From an uncultured Lactobacillaceae bacterium (GTDB lineage: Bacteria; Bacillota; Bacilli; Lactobacillales; Lactobacillaceae), in NCBI GenBank assembly GCA_934216625.1, contig CAKQCC010000043.1, forward strand, positions 1-6,492: a stretch of 6,492 bases of DNA. Direction: 5' to 3'. Position 1 is the first letter of the stretch; each line of letters starts with the position of its first letter. The notes under the pieces were generated by a model. That model was not told the DNA's origin. It made no database searches and was given only the letters and a program-made list of their open reading frames with translations. Made by a program: the position numbers and the translations under genes. Positions 6,369 through 6,492 of the stretch are shown here, piece by piece.

Positions 6369-6492
6369 TCAATCAAATAACCGTTTAGCTTCGTTAATTA
6401 GGTGGTGGGTCGAACTTTTAACCGAGCGGAATCCCTGGTTAAAATCAGCGGTAAATTGAGAAAGGCCCCGTTTTAACCTAGCCGAACCACCG
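6369..6492 (-). CDS. Unrecognised protein, C-terminal 40 residues only (cut by right edge)
   Basis: An open minus-strand frame enters from the right edge and ends at TGA 6371-6369. It encodes a tail that begins GGSARLKRGLSQF and ends HHLINEAKRLFD. The tail is polar, basic and probably helical, and shows no motif I recognise. It is taken as a real gene because the reading stays open from the edge, the codons resemble those of the neighbouring genes, and the ribosome binding site of the nuclease gene (GAAGGA) overlaps its stop, only 12 bases before the next ATG. That is the spacing of genes in one operon. The promoter for the nuclease pair is therefore probably upstream of this gene, outside the window. 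Its function cannot be judged from this fragment. Confidence 0.6.
   Translation of the reverse strand, partial: GGSARLKRGLSQFTADFNQGFRSVKSSTHHLINEAKRLFD

Noticed and set aside
2842..6492. Prophage or mobile island boundary around the phage-like nuclease pair
   Set aside because: No integrase, tRNA end, direct repeat or other phage gene is seen, and base composition and codon use look similar to the ecs-prsA side. Transfer cannot be claimed from this window.

Overview
The window looks like chromosomal DNA of a low-to-moderate GC Gram-positive bacterium. The best fit is the lactic acid bacteria (Lactobacillaceae). The reasons are the conserved Bacillota neighbourhood ecsB-ecsA / hit / small membrane protein / prsA, the PrsA lipoprotein signal, AGGA-type ribosome binding sites, and the residue and codon usage. 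No genus can be assigned from the sequence alone. No RNA genes, insertion sequences, CRISPR repeats, attachment sites or origins are visible, and there is no gap without genes longer than 300 bases.

Left part (1-1106): the minus strand carries ecsA (983 to 255) followed by the first 86 codons of ecsB, which runs off the left edge. The two genes overlap by ATGA. They form the EcsAB ABC transporter, which in Bacillus affects secretion and intramembrane proteolysis. The 123-bp gap between ecsA and hit holds back-to-back promoters with TATAAT-type -10 boxes.

Middle part (1107-2853): the plus strand carries hit (HIT-family nucleotide hydrolase). Next comes a small, very basic protein with one membrane segment, overlapping hit by ATGA. 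Then comes prsA, a lipoprotein foldase of the secretion pathway. A strong stem-loop with a T-tract ends this group. The PrsA parvulin domain has Gln at both positions where parvulins normally carry their conserved histidines.

Right part (2842-6492): a minus-strand operon converges on prsA. It runs from an unrecognised upstream gene (C-terminal 40 residues only) to a metallophosphoesterase nuclease (SbcD/Mre11/gp47 class) and then a Rad50/SbcC/gp46-class ATPase. The last two are joined by a TAATG stop-start overlap. The pair is expected to form a DNA end-processing Mre11-Rad50 complex. In my reading both proteins resemble the phage T4 gp47/gp46 branch more than bacterial SbcCD or the YhaO/YhaN pair often found beside prsA in Bacillota. 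The Rad50-like protein has a zinc hook, and its coiled-coil arms carry a paired internal duplication. This right-hand operon is the most interesting part of the window. It is a variant of a known system rather than a clearly new one.
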